From NCBI GenBank assembly GCA_030278895.1, contig JARXKK010000019.1, positions 1-36,602 of the forward strand: a stretch of 36,602 nucleotides of DNA, given 5' to 3'. A program made the translations under genes and the position numbers. The notes beneath the pieces were generated by a model that searched no databases, was not told the DNA's origin, and worked only from the letters and a program-made list of their open reading frames with translations. Of this stretch, positions 15,812 through 23,864 are shown piece by piece. Source of the DNA: Acidobacteriota bacterium. Lineage in GTDB: Bacteria; Acidobacteriota; Thermoanaerobaculia; UBA5066. Position 1 is the first letter of the stretch. Each line of letters starts with the position of its first letter.

Positions 15812-18790
15812 CTAGATCACGAGCGGGCGGCCCGCCTTGAGCCGCATCGCGGCGCCCTCGAGGAGCTCGGCGTGCTCGCGCTCCTCCGCCTCCAGCTCGC
15901 GGTAGAGGCGCCACTCGGGCGACGCCTCGGAGAACTTGCGGCCCGTTTCCAGGAAGAACCGCCCCGCGCGCTTCTCGAGATGGACGGCGAGACGCAGCAG
16001 CGCGACGCCGTCGGCGTTCGCTGAGGGCTCGACCCCCGAGAAGACGGCGAGCTGCGCCGGGGACGGGCCTTGACCCGTCAGATCCGGCGCCTCGAGGTGG
16101 TAGCGGCGCGCCAGGATCTCCATGTGCTCGCGCTCCATCGCTGACAGCCGGGCGAAGAGCGCGACGACCTCCGGGTCGGCGCCGGACTTCTCCATGTCCT
16201 TCGCGCCGTTCGCGTAGAAAAGGACGCCGCCGATCTCGATCTCGTAGGCTTTCCGGACGGCCTCGGCGAGGGCGCCCTCCGGCGCCGCGATCTCCGCGCG
16301 CGTCTCGAACGCGCCGCCGCAGTACGGGCAGAGCCCGTACGGGAACGCGAAGCCCTCGGAGACCTTGTGGCAGGACGTGCACTGGAAGGTGAGCCGTTCG
16401 CCCGCGCAGCAGACGTAGTCCTCGCCCGCTTCGATCGGCCGGCGGCACTTCTTGCAGACGGACTCTTCGGGCACGGCCACGGCAGGAATCTTCGAGTCCT
16501 CGCGGATCACGGGGGGCCACACCCGGTTCGTCAGGTAGGAGTGAATGGCCTTCGCCGCGCGCCGGCCCGCGCCGAGCGCGAGAATGACCGTGGCGCCGCC
16601 CGTGACGATGTCGCCTCCGGCGAAGACGCCGGGAATGTTCGCGGCCTGGGTCGTCTCGTCCACGTTGATGTAGCCCTCGCCGCGCACGGAGAGGCCCGGC
16701 GTCGACCGCGCGATGACGGGGTTCGCGCGCGTGCCGAGCGCATAGATGACGGTGTCGCACTCGAACGTCTCGGTCTCGCCCGGGATCACGACGGGGCGCC
16801 GGCGGCCGGACGCGTCCGGCGGCCCGAGCTCCATCTTCTGGCACACGAGGGCCTTCACGCCGCCCTTGTCGTCCGTGACGATCTCGGAGGGGCTTCTTAG
16901 CCAGTGAAACGTGATGCCCTCTTCCTCGGCGTGGCGGAGCTCCTCGATGCGGGCCGGGGCTTCGGCCTTCGTGCGCCGGTAGACGCAGCGGACGAGCTCG
17001 GCGCCGAGGCGTTTGGACACGCGCAGGCAGTCCATCGCGGTGTTGCCCGCGCCGATGACGACGATCTTCTGTCCGAGCGTCACGGGCGTGTCCTCGTAGG
17101 GGAAGTTGTCGCCTCCCATGAGGTTCACGCGGGTGAGGAACTCGTTCGCGCTGTACACCTGCCCGGCGAATTCGCCCGGGATGCCGAGGAACGCGGGGGC
17201 GCCCGCGCCCGTTCCCACGAAGACGGCGTCGAAGCCCTGCTCCGAGAGGAGCTGCGGGATCGTGAACGTCTTGCCGATGACCTTGTTCGTTTCGAACCGC
17301 ACGCCCATGTCCTCGAGCTGCTTCACTTCGCGGTCGATGATGTTGCGCGGCAGCCGGAAGGACGGGATCCCGTACCGCAGGACGCCGCCGATGATGTGAA
17401 GAGCTTCGAAGACGGTGACGTCCGCGCCATCGCGCGCGAGGTCGCCCGCGCAGGCGAGGCCGGCGGGGCCCGAGCCCACGATCGCGACCCTGCCGATCGG
17501 GGCGTTCGCGGGGCGCGGCGGGGGCGCCGTCACGGGCGCGTGGTCGCCCACGAAGCGTTCGAGCCGGCCGATCGCGACCGAGTCCATCTTCTTCGTCTTC
17601 GTGAGAATGCACAGCGCCTCGCACTGGCTTTCCTGGGGGCACACGCGGCCGCACACGGACGGGAAGTGGTTGTTCTCGCGGATGGCCGCGGCGGCGCCCC
17701 CGAGATCGCGCACGAGGAGGTGCCGGATGAAGCGCGGGATGTCGATCGCGACCGGGCATCCCTGGACGCACGTGGGCCGGAGGCACTGGATGCAGCGCTC
17801 GGCCTCCGTCAGCGCGTCGGCCATCGTGTAGCCGAGGTTCACCTCGAGGAAGTTGTGCGCGCGCTCGTCCGCGTTCCGCTCGGCCATGTGCACCGCGTGC
17901 GGCTGGACGTCCTTCAGCTTCTTGTAATTGCGCTTCTCTTCCTCGAAGAGCTGCTTCTCCATGTTGCAGGTGTGCGCGAAGTCTTCGTTCGCTCGCGTCT
18001 CCTGCGACTTGAAGCGCTGCTGCCGCAGCATGAGCTCATTGAAGTCGATCTTGTGCGCGTCGAAGTCGGGGCCCTCGACGCACGCGAACTTGATCTCGCC
18101 GTCGACGCTGACGCGGCAGGAGCCGCACATGCCGGTGCCGTCGACCATGATCGCGTTCAGGCTCACGGCCGTCGGCACGCCGCGCGGGCGCGTGACCTCG
18201 GTGCAGGCCTTCATCATCGGGAGCGGGCCGATCGCCACGACCTCGTCGACCTTCTCCTTCGAGAGGACGTCCTCGAGCGCGGCCGTCACGAAACCCGGCC
18301 GGCCATACGTGCCGTCGTCGGTGCAGACGATCAGGTCGTCGCAGTACTTCGCGAACCTGTCCTCCCAGAAAACGAGCTCCTTCGTGCGAAAGCCGATGAT
18401 TCCCGTGACGCGGTTCCCGGCCTCCTTGAAGGCCCGGAGCTGAGGAAACACGGGAGCGACGCCGAGGCCGCCGCCCACGAGGACGACGTGGCCGACGTTC
18501 TTCACGTGGCTCGGCATGCCGAGCGGCCCCACGAAGTCGAGGAACGTGTCGCCTTCCTGGTAGGCGGCCATCATTTCCCGCGTCGTCTTGCCGATCGCCT
18601 GGATGACGATCGTCACGGTGCCCCAATCGCGGTCATAGTCCGCCACCGTCAGGGGAATCCGCTCGCCCCCTTCGCGGAGGCGCAGCATGACGAAGTGACC
18701 CGGCTGGGCAGCCCGGGCCACGTCGGGCGCGTAGACGTCCCACAGGAAGGTCGAGTCCGAAAACTGGTGGCGGCGGACGATCTGGTACAT
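15812..18790 (-). CDS. Fused NfnA/SudB-NfnB/SudA oxidoreductase with C-terminal zinc ribbon and rubrerythrin-like domain
   Basis: 992 residues in one frame. Residues 1-280: ferredoxin-NADP+ reductase-like NfnA/SudB unit with FAD/NAD domain (GGGLGVAPVFPQLRAF) and a [2Fe-2S] site, GMCGSCRVSVDGEIKFACVE (Cys about 217-238). Residues 300-760: NfnB/SudA or glutamate-synthase small-subunit-like unit with two [4Fe-4S] motifs (CIQCLRPTCVQGCP about 333, VCGRVCPQESQCEALC about 380), FAD motif VAIVGSGPAGLACAGDLA and NADPH motif VIGAGNTAMDC. Residues 775-830: zinc ribbon with CKKC, CCAG, CTSC and CPYC. Residues 840-985: ferritin-like domain with two ExxH motifs (EREHMEIL, EEREHAELL). Nfn enzymes bifurcate electrons between NADH, ferredoxin and NADPH, while SudAB reduces polysulfide. 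The tail suggests peroxide- or oxygen-linked chemistry. ATG at 18790. Confidence 0.88.
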   Translation of the reverse strand: MYQIVRRHQFSDSTFLWDVYAPDVARAAQPGHFVMLRLREGGERIPLTVADYDRDWGTVTIVIQAIGKTTREMMAAYQEGDTFLDFVGPLGMPSHVKNVGHVVLVGGGLGVAPVFPQLRAFKEAGNRVTGIIGFRTKELVFWEDRFAKYCDDLIVCTDDGTYGRPGFVTAALEDVLSKEKVDEVVAIGPLPMMKACTEVTRPRGVPTAVSLNAIMVDGTGMCGSCRVSVDGEIKFACVEGPDFDAHKIDFNELMLRQQRFKSQETRANEDFAHTCNMEKQLFEEEKRNYKKLKDVQPHAVHMAERNADERAHNFLEVNLGYTMADALTEAERCIQCLRPTCVQGCPVAIDIPRFIRHLLVRDLGGAAAAIRENNHFPSVCGRVCPQESQCEALCILTKTKKMDSVAIGRLERFVGDHAPVTAPPPRPANAPIGRVAIVGSGPAGLACAGDLARDGADVTVFEALHIIGGVLRYGIPSFRLPRNIIDREVKQLEDMGVRFETNKVIGKTFTIPQLLSEQGFDAVFVGTGAGAPAFLGIPGEFAGQVYSANEFLTRVNLMGGDNFPYEDTPVTLGQKIVVIGAGNTAMDCLRVSKRLGAELVRCVYRRTKAEAPARIEELRHAEEEGITFHWLRSPSEIVTDDKGGVKALVCQKMELGPPDASGRRRPVVIPGETETFECDTVIYALGTRANPVIARSTPGLSVRGEGYINVDETTQAANIPGVFAGGDIVTGGATVILALGAGRRAAKAIHSYLTNRVWPPVIREDSKIPAVAVPEESVCKKCRRPIEAGEDYVCCAGERLTFQCTSCHKVSEGFAFPYGLCPYCGGAFETRAEIAAPEGALAEAVRKAYEIEIGGVLFYANGAKDMEKSGADPEVVALFARLSAMEREHMEILARRYHLEAPDLTGQGPSPAQLAVFSGVEPSANADGVALLRLAVHLEKRAGRFFLETGRKFSEASPEWRLYRELEAEEREHAELLEGAAMRLKAGRPLVI

Positions 18791-18854
18791 GGAGACGGAT
18801 TCTCCACGGCCCGCCTGAGGGTGCCTATGGTGCTCTTGCTTCAGGAAAGCGGGG

Positions 18855-19202
18855 CTACTTGGACTTCGGGTCGCCGGGGTTCGTGCCGGCCTTGATCTCG
18901 TCGATGTTCTTCACGCCGTCGCCATCGCTGTCGAGGCCCTCGATCTTCTCGAACGCGTAGGTCTTCTTCTCGGCCTTCGGGTCGACGACGGCCTTCGCCA
19001 GGAGGTCCTTCCCGTAGGCGTTGTTCTCGTGGTCTTCCTTCTTCGGGAGAGGCTTCACGTGGCACGTCGAGCACTTGCCCAGGGAGGCTTTCGCGTCGGG
19101 ATACTTCGCCACGAACGCCTTCTGGTTGTCGAGAGTGGCCAGCATCGTCGTGGCGGCGCAGACCGCGACGAACACCGAGACCGCCATTGTCGTCTTCTTC
19201 AT
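18855..19202 (-). CDS. Small periplasmic c-type cytochrome with calcium-binding-type C-terminus
   Basis: 115 residues. The N-terminal signal peptide (KKTTMAVSVFVAVCAATTMLA) is followed by one haem-binding CxxCH (KCSTCHVKP, about residue 44). The C-terminus DSDGDGVKNIDEIKAGTNPG is a DxDGDG calcium loop of the thrombospondin type 3 kind. This domain pairing occurs in secreted electron-transfer proteins; the partner is unknown. ATG at 19202 has GGAGG upstream (minus strand). It lies 64 bp before the Nfn fusion gene in the same direction, so the two may be co-transcribed, and is divergent from a LuxR-type regulator 59 bp away. Confidence 0.82.
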   Translation of the reverse strand: MKKTTMAVSVFVAVCAATTMLATLDNQKAFVAKYPDAKASLGKCSTCHVKPLPKKEDHENNAYGKDLLAKAVVDPKAEKKTYAFEKIEGLDSDGDGVKNIDEIKAGTNPGDPKSK

Positions 19203-19261
19203 TGTCTATCCTCCAGTTGCGCCCAGCAGAGACCGAGCGCCCGTGAAAGGATATCCCCAAT
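19203..19261. promoter_or_regulatory. Divergent control region between cytochrome and LuxR-type genes
   Basis: This 59-bp gap must carry both promoters. It holds the cytochrome ribosome-binding site GGAGG (minus strand), the regulator's AAAGGA (about 19246-19251), and an 8-bp palindrome GGATATCC at 19249-19256 that could be an operator. No clear -35/-10 pair is visible. Confidence 0.35.
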
Positions 19262-19756
19262 ATGAATCAGGGCGTCGCCACCCCGCTCCCGAGTGTCTCG
19301 GCCGCCCAGGAGCCGCCCGCGCTCGCCACCGACGGGAGAGACCGGATCGTCTACGTCAACCCGGGCGCCGAGCGCATGCTGGCCGTTCGCGAGCGCGACG
19401 TGAACGGGCACGCCCTGACGGAGCTCTTTTCGCACGGCCTGCGGGACCTGATCGTGGGGGCCGCCATTCTGAAGATCCCGGGAGACGGGCCACGCGGCGC
19501 GAGAACGGTTTACATCCTGCGCGGTTTTTCGGCGCTCTCGACGTCCTGCCCGCTGTCCAAGCGCGAGCACGAAATCGTTGCTCTCCTGGCCGACGGTTAC
19601 GCGGCCCTCAACATCGCGGCCCGCCTGAACCTGTCTCATGCGACCGTCCGCAATCACATCCAGAACGCGCTTCGCCGGCTGGAACTTCACAGCCAGGTCG
19701 ATCTCGTCGCGCTCGCGCTGCGCCGCGGATGGGTCGATCGGCAGGAGCCGCGCTAG
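19262..19756 (+). CDS. PAS-LuxR-type transcriptional regulator
   Basis: 164 residues. The N-terminal half resembles a short PAS domain (DGRDRIVYVNPGAERMLAVR, about 23-45). The C-terminal half is a LuxR/FixJ helix-turn-helix (about 95-160): LSKREHEIVALLADGYAALN, IAARLNLSHATVRNHIQNAL. No receiver domain is present, so it probably senses a signal directly through the PAS domain or a ligand. It is divergent from the cytochrome gene and may control it and the Nfn fusion; this is inference from position. ATG at 19262 follows AAAGGA. It converges on the transglutaminase gene with a 19-bp gap. Confidence 0.83.
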   Translation: MNQGVATPLPSVSAAQEPPALATDGRDRIVYVNPGAERMLAVRERDVNGHALTELFSHGLRDLIVGAAILKIPGDGPRGARTVYILRGFSALSTSCPLSKREHEIVALLADGYAALNIAARLNLSHATVRNHIQNALRRLELHSQVDLVALALRRGWVDRQEPR

Positions 19757-19775
19757 ACCGCGTTCCCGGGCCACG

Positions 19776-21884
19776 CTACCGGGACCGGCCCGCCGCGCCA
19801 CGGAACTCGTCGAGCAGCGCCCGCAAGCGGCCCTCTTCTCCCGGCGCGGGTTCGAGGCCTCCGAAGGACTCGCGGACGTAGGCGCGCACGATCGCTTCGG
19901 CGGGCCTCGCCGCGGCCGGGCCGAGAGTCGCGGCCGCGGCGAGGGTCTCGGCAGGAACGGAGGCGGGCGTGAGCGGCGCGCCGAGCCGGTGGAGAGCCTT
20001 CTGGAGGCGGCGGTAGGCCGCCGACGCGGGCGCGAGGCCGCGCGTCTTCCACGAAACGCCGAGCCCGCGGCGCCCAAGAACGATCAGGAAGAGCACGAGG
20101 AGCAGGGCCGCGACGAGCGCCGCCGCGGGCAGGCGACGCAGAAAAGGACTCAGGCCGGCGCCGGCGCGACGGAGGGCGGAAAGGGCGCCGCCGCCCGCCT
20201 CCCGCAGCTTTCGGAGAAGCTCGGCCTGGTCGCCCTGCCCGAAGGACAGGACGAAGCGGTCGTAGAAGAACTCGAGCCCGTCGGTCACCTGGCGAAGACG
20301 CTGCGCGAGCGGGACGGTCTCGAGACCCGGCTGTCCGATCGAGGGCGTCGGGTCGAACGTGACCCAGCCGCGGGCCGGACCGCACCACACCTCGACCCAG
20401 GCGTGGACATTCTGGCCGCGGACGAGAACGTATTTCCCGAAGGCGCCGAGCTCGCCGCCCAGAAAGCCGGTCACGAATCGCGTGGGAACGCCCACCTCCC
20501 GGAGGAGCAGCGCCATTGCCGTGGCGAACGTCTGGCAGTGGCCCTTTCGGCGGTTCAGGACGAAGTCTTCGACGGCGTTCGGGCCGCGCGGCTGGAGGTC
20601 CAGCTCGTACGTCCAGCTCCGGAGCACCGCTTCGATCTCGCGCGCGGCGGCCTCGGGATTCGCCGCGGGTTCGATCCCGCCGAGCTGTGAGAGCGCGAAC
20701 GAGCGCAGCGCCGCCGACCCGGCCGGCGTCCGCGCTTCGGCCACGTCGCCGGGCTCGAGGTCCGCAATCGGGCGGGTCCCGTAGGTCACGGCGTACTGGA
20801 TGGTGCGGTCCGGCTCGAAGGACAGGCGCAGATTGCGGGAGGCATCGCGCTCGACCCAGGCGTGACCGGGGTTGCGAAACGAGGCCTCGGAGAGACGCAG
20901 CGCGTTTCCGAGCAGCGGATAGGGCAGGTAGCGCGTCTGGATCGGGGTGAGGTCGATCGTCATCGCGGTGCCCCCTCCGGCGCCACGCGGCGCGAGAGGA
21001 ACGAGCGCCCCGAAGCCGGAACGGGCGCCGGCCGCTGAACGGTCCGGCGGTTTCTTCCACACCCCGTTCTCCCACCGGGACAGCGCCAGCGTCCGGAGTC
21101 TCAGGACCGCAGCGTCGCCCCCGCCGAGGGCCTCCTCGCTCGTGATCCGGAGGAAGACGCGGTCGCTCTGCTTGAGCGCGCCGAACAAATCCGGGTCCAC
21201 GCTTTCCGAAAAACCCGTCGTGATCTCGCGCCCCGCCTCGGCGCCCCTCACGTAAGGCGCCTTGAGACGGGGAAGGAACAGAAAGAGCGGGATGGCGAGG
21301 AGAACCGTGGACAAGACCGAGGTGACGAGCGGGCCCCTGCCCGGAAGAGAACGCGCCGTGCGGTCGCGGCTCCATTCCTCGGGAGCCCCGGAGAGGTCCC
21401 GCCAGAGGGCCCACTTCACGAGCACGCTCCAGCCCGCGAAGGCCATGAGCAGCACGTAAAGAAGGATCGCGTAATGGAACGACGTCGAGACCGACGCGAC
21501 GAACAGGAGGCCCGAAAGGACGAGCGCCAGCGACAGATCGCGCTCCTTGCGGATGGCCGCGAGCTTGAAGAGCGTCGTGAAGAGGAGAAGGTGGAGCATC
21601 GTCTTCAGGAGCGTCTGACTCCCGAAACGCACGTCGAGGAAGATGATGGGAACGTAGAGAAGTCCGGCGAGATTCAGGACGCGATTCCCGAGGCGCGGCA
21701 CGCTCCCCCGGCGCACGCGCGCCAAGAGCAGCGCGAGGACGCCGAGGTAGGCGAGCAGCACGGCGAGCTCGAGGGCGTTCGCGAAGAAGAGCGGAACCGG
21801 CGCGAGAAACGCGAGACCTCCGAGTGCGAGAAGGCGCTCCTTGAGGAAGGGGATTTCAGCGGCGGCCGGGGGCCCTGTGCTCAT
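19776..21884 (-). CDS. Transglutaminase-like membrane protein (DUF3488 + transglutaminase core)
   Basis: 702 residues. ATG at 21884 overlaps the preceding DUF58 stop (ATGA); an upstream open extension is rejected. The N-terminus has about six membrane segments (residues 15-220), followed by a periplasmic DUF3488 region. The transglutaminase catalytic triad is Cys about 449 (KGHCQTFATAMALLLREVG), His about 493 (NVHAWVEVW) and Asp about 510 (TFDPTPS). A further membrane segment (AALVAALLLVLFLIVLG, about 600) precedes a cytoplasmic tail. The moxR-DUF58-transglutaminase trio is widespread; its role in envelope quality control or proteolysis is poorly known. Confidence 0.92.
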   Translation of the reverse strand: MSTGPPAAAEIPFLKERLLALGGLAFLAPVPLFFANALELAVLLAYLGVLALLLARVRRGSVPRLGNRVLNLAGLLYVPIIFLDVRFGSQTLLKTMLHLLLFTTLFKLAAIRKERDLSLALVLSGLLFVASVSTSFHYAILLYVLLMAFAGWSVLVKWALWRDLSGAPEEWSRDRTARSLPGRGPLVTSVLSTVLLAIPLFLFLPRLKAPYVRGAEAGREITTGFSESVDPDLFGALKQSDRVFLRITSEEALGGGDAAVLRLRTLALSRWENGVWKKPPDRSAAGARSGFGALVPLAPRGAGGGTAMTIDLTPIQTRYLPYPLLGNALRLSEASFRNPGHAWVERDASRNLRLSFEPDRTIQYAVTYGTRPIADLEPGDVAEARTPAGSAALRSFALSQLGGIEPAANPEAAAREIEAVLRSWTYELDLQPRGPNAVEDFVLNRRKGHCQTFATAMALLLREVGVPTRFVTGFLGGELGAFGKYVLVRGQNVHAWVEVWCGPARGWVTFDPTPSIGQPGLETVPLAQRLRQVTDGLEFFYDRFVLSFGQGDQAELLRKLREAGGGALSALRRAGAGLSPFLRRLPAAALVAALLLVLFLIVLGRRGLGVSWKTRGLAPASAAYRRLQKALHRLGAPLTPASVPAETLAAAATLGPAAARPAEAIVRAYVRESFGGLEPAPGEEGRLRALLDEFRGAAGRSR

Positions 21885-22903
21885 GCGGCGCGCTCCGGCC
21901 CGCGGCCCGCCCGGTAAACGGCGACCGCGCCGGGGATGCTCGCGGGCATCCGTCCGGGCTCCTTCGCCGGCTCGACGAGAGCGAGCGCGCGCAGGAGTCC
22001 GCGGCGATGAGCCGGGCCGGAGCCGGGCGGCACGACGAGGTCTCCGAGCAGCAATCCCACGCGGCTTCCCCGCGCGAGGAGCCGCAGGGCGAGGCCCGCG
22101 GCCTCGGAAACCGATTTCTCGAAGGCCTCGTCCCAGGCCGCGCCGGCGCCCTCCGGGCGATACGTGTCGAGCACGACGAGCGCGTCGCGGCCCTCCTCGG
22201 AGGCGCGCTCCTTCACGATGAACTTGCCCTGGCGCGCGGTCTGGGGCCAATGGACGTCGCGCGGGTCGTCGCCGAAGCCCGCCTCGCGCAGGTTGCGGAT
22301 CTCGGCGCCGCGCCCCCGGCGCCGGTCGCGCGGATCGCCGCCCTCCGCTTCGCGCGGGTCGGGCGGCACGTAGGGCACGTTCGCCGGAGCCGGGTAGACG
22401 AGGCGCTCGTCCCCGAGGGGGTGCACCCGGCCTTTTCGGAAAAGCCCGATTGGATAGCCGCTGTAAAGGAGCAGCGATTCGATGGACCGGAGGCCGCGTC
22501 TCGGGAAGACGAGGTCGACGCCGCGTTCGGCGGGCCGTGCCGGATCGAGGCGGCCGAAGAGAATCGGGGCGGCCGCGCTCGAGATCTTCACGAGAAGGGC
22601 GCGGCGCGGCAGACGGCCCCGGTTCGTCAGACGGAGCGTGAACCGCACCGGCACGCCGGCGAAGATCTCCGCGGGGCCGTCCAGCTCGACCGCGACGTTC
22701 TCCACGTTCCGCCGCGAGACGACTCCGGAGACGACGAGCGCGCCGAGGAAAAGCGAGACGAGGACGTAGAGGCCGTTGTTTCCCGTATTCGTCGCGGCGA
22801 CGGCGACGACGAGCGTCATCAGGACGAAGCCGAGTCCGACGTTCGTCACCCGGACCAGGATTCCGGGATGGAGAAGCTTCTGGAGGCGCGCGCCGAAGGC
22901 CAC
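21881..22903 (-). CDS. DUF58 domain protein (von Willebrand A-like), MoxR partner
   Basis: 340 residues from GTG 22903, which starts four bases after the moxR stop. A GTG at 22954 would overlap moxR by 47 bp. Two membrane segments near the N-terminus (VGLGFVLMTLVVAVAAT and GLYVLVSLFLGALVVSGVV) precede an Ig-like region. The DUF58 core has GAEIRNLREAGFGDDPRDVHW, IVKERASEEGRDALVVLDTY. The last carries the DUF58 Asp that corresponds to the start of a degenerate MIDAS loop. It probably works with the MoxR ATPase and the transglutaminase protein encoded on each side. Confidence 0.88.
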   Translation of the reverse strand: MAFGARLQKLLHPGILVRVTNVGLGFVLMTLVVAVAATNTGNNGLYVLVSLFLGALVVSGVVSRRNVENVAVELDGPAEIFAGVPVRFTLRLTNRGRLPRRALLVKISSAAAPILFGRLDPARPAERGVDLVFPRRGLRSIESLLLYSGYPIGLFRKGRVHPLGDERLVYPAPANVPYVPPDPREAEGGDPRDRRRGRGAEIRNLREAGFGDDPRDVHWPQTARQGKFIVKERASEEGRDALVVLDTYRPEGAGAAWDEAFEKSVSEAAGLALRLLARGSRVGLLLGDLVVPPGSGPAHRRGLLRALALVEPAKEPGRMPASIPGAVAVYRAGRGPERAA

Positions 22904-22907
22904 GGGT

Positions 22908-23864
22908 TCAGAGGGGAACGGGCGTCTCGTCGAGGATGCGCTGGATGGCGTCACGCTCGCGGCGGCCGCTGCCCCCGCCGTCCCAGGCGCCCGGATGCGA
23001 GGCGAGGACGCGATGCGCGAGCGTCGGAACGGCGACGCGCTTGACGTCGTCGGGAGTCGCGTAGGGCCGGCCCGAGACGAGGGCGCGCGCCTGAACCGCC
23101 CGGTAGAACCCCTGCGCGCCGCGCGGCGAGACGCCGAGGAGGAGGTCCTTGCCGTTCCGCGTGCGCCCCACGATCGCGAGAACGTAGTCCATGAGCTTGT
23201 CGGCCACGGTCACGCGCTCGGTCGCGGCCTGGGCCGCGCCCAGCTCCTCGAGTGAGAGCGCGGGCGCGAGCGTCGCGAGGATGCGGTCGGCGCCGCCCGA
23301 CACGAGGAGCCGCCTCTCCTCCTCCACCGCGGGATAGCCCAGCGCGATGCGCATGAGGAAGCGGTCGAGCTGCGACTCGGGGAGCGGGTAGGTGCCGAGG
23401 TACTCCACCGGGTTCTGCGTCGCGAGGACGAGGAAGGGCTCGGGCAGCGGCCGTGTGACGCCGTCGGACGAGACCGCGCGCTCGTTCATGGCCTGCAGGA
23501 GCGCCGCCTGCGTCTTCGGGGTCGCCCGGTTGATCTCGTCGGCGAGGAGCACGGGCGTGAATACGGGGCCGGGATGAAATTCGAACTCCTGCGTCCGCAC
23601 GTTGAAGACCGTGAGGCCGAGAATGTCCGACGGGAGCGTGTCCGGCGTGAACTGGATGCGATGGACACCGACGCCGAGCGCCTTCCCGAGCGCGGAGGCG
23701 AGCGTCGTCTTGCCCACGCCCGGCACGTCCTCGATGAGGAGGTGCCCCCGCGCGAGGAGACACACGACCGCGTCCTCGACGGCGGCCGCCGGCCCGCGGT
23801 ACGCGGTCCTGACGGTCGCCACGAGGCGCGCGAGGGACGCGAGGACCGGGGCGGTAGCAGTCAT
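22908..23864 (-). CDS. MoxR-family AAA+ ATPase
   Basis: 318 residues. ATG at 23864 overlaps the manC stop (ATGA). Walker A lies in IEDVPGVGKTTLASALGKAL (about residues 45-60), and QFTPDTLPSDILG is the MoxR signature. Walker B is LLADEINRATPKTQAALLQAM, sensor 1 LATQNPVEYLGTYPLPESQ, and the lid has SPRGAQGFYRA. MoxR proteins are chaperone-like ATPases that assist insertion of cofactors or assembly of DUF58/VWA partners, which fits the gene following it. Confidence 0.94.
   Translation of the reverse strand: MTATAPVLASLARLVATVRTAYRGPAAAVEDAVVCLLARGHLLIEDVPGVGKTTLASALGKALGVGVHRIQFTPDTLPSDILGLTVFNVRTQEFEFHPGPVFTPVLLADEINRATPKTQAALLQAMNERAVSSDGVTRPLPEPFLVLATQNPVEYLGTYPLPESQLDRFLMRIALGYPAVEEERRLLVSGGADRILATLAPALSLEELGAAQAATERVTVADKLMDYVLAIVGRTRNGKDLLLGVSPRGAQGFYRAVQARALVSGRPYATPDDVKRVAVPTLAHRVLASHPGAWDGGGSGRRERDAIQRILDETPVPL

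Noticed and set aside
16890-16911. Further repeat copy in the Nfn fusion gene
   Set aside because: Only about 15 of 22 bases match copy A and the flanks are not purine-rich, so it may be chance; kept only as a weak candidate.
16904-18895. 663-codon plus-strand open frame opposite the Nfn fusion
   Set aside because: Low-complexity Arg/Asp/His-rich shadow with no recognisable domain. The opposite strand encodes complete iron-sulfur and flavin motifs.
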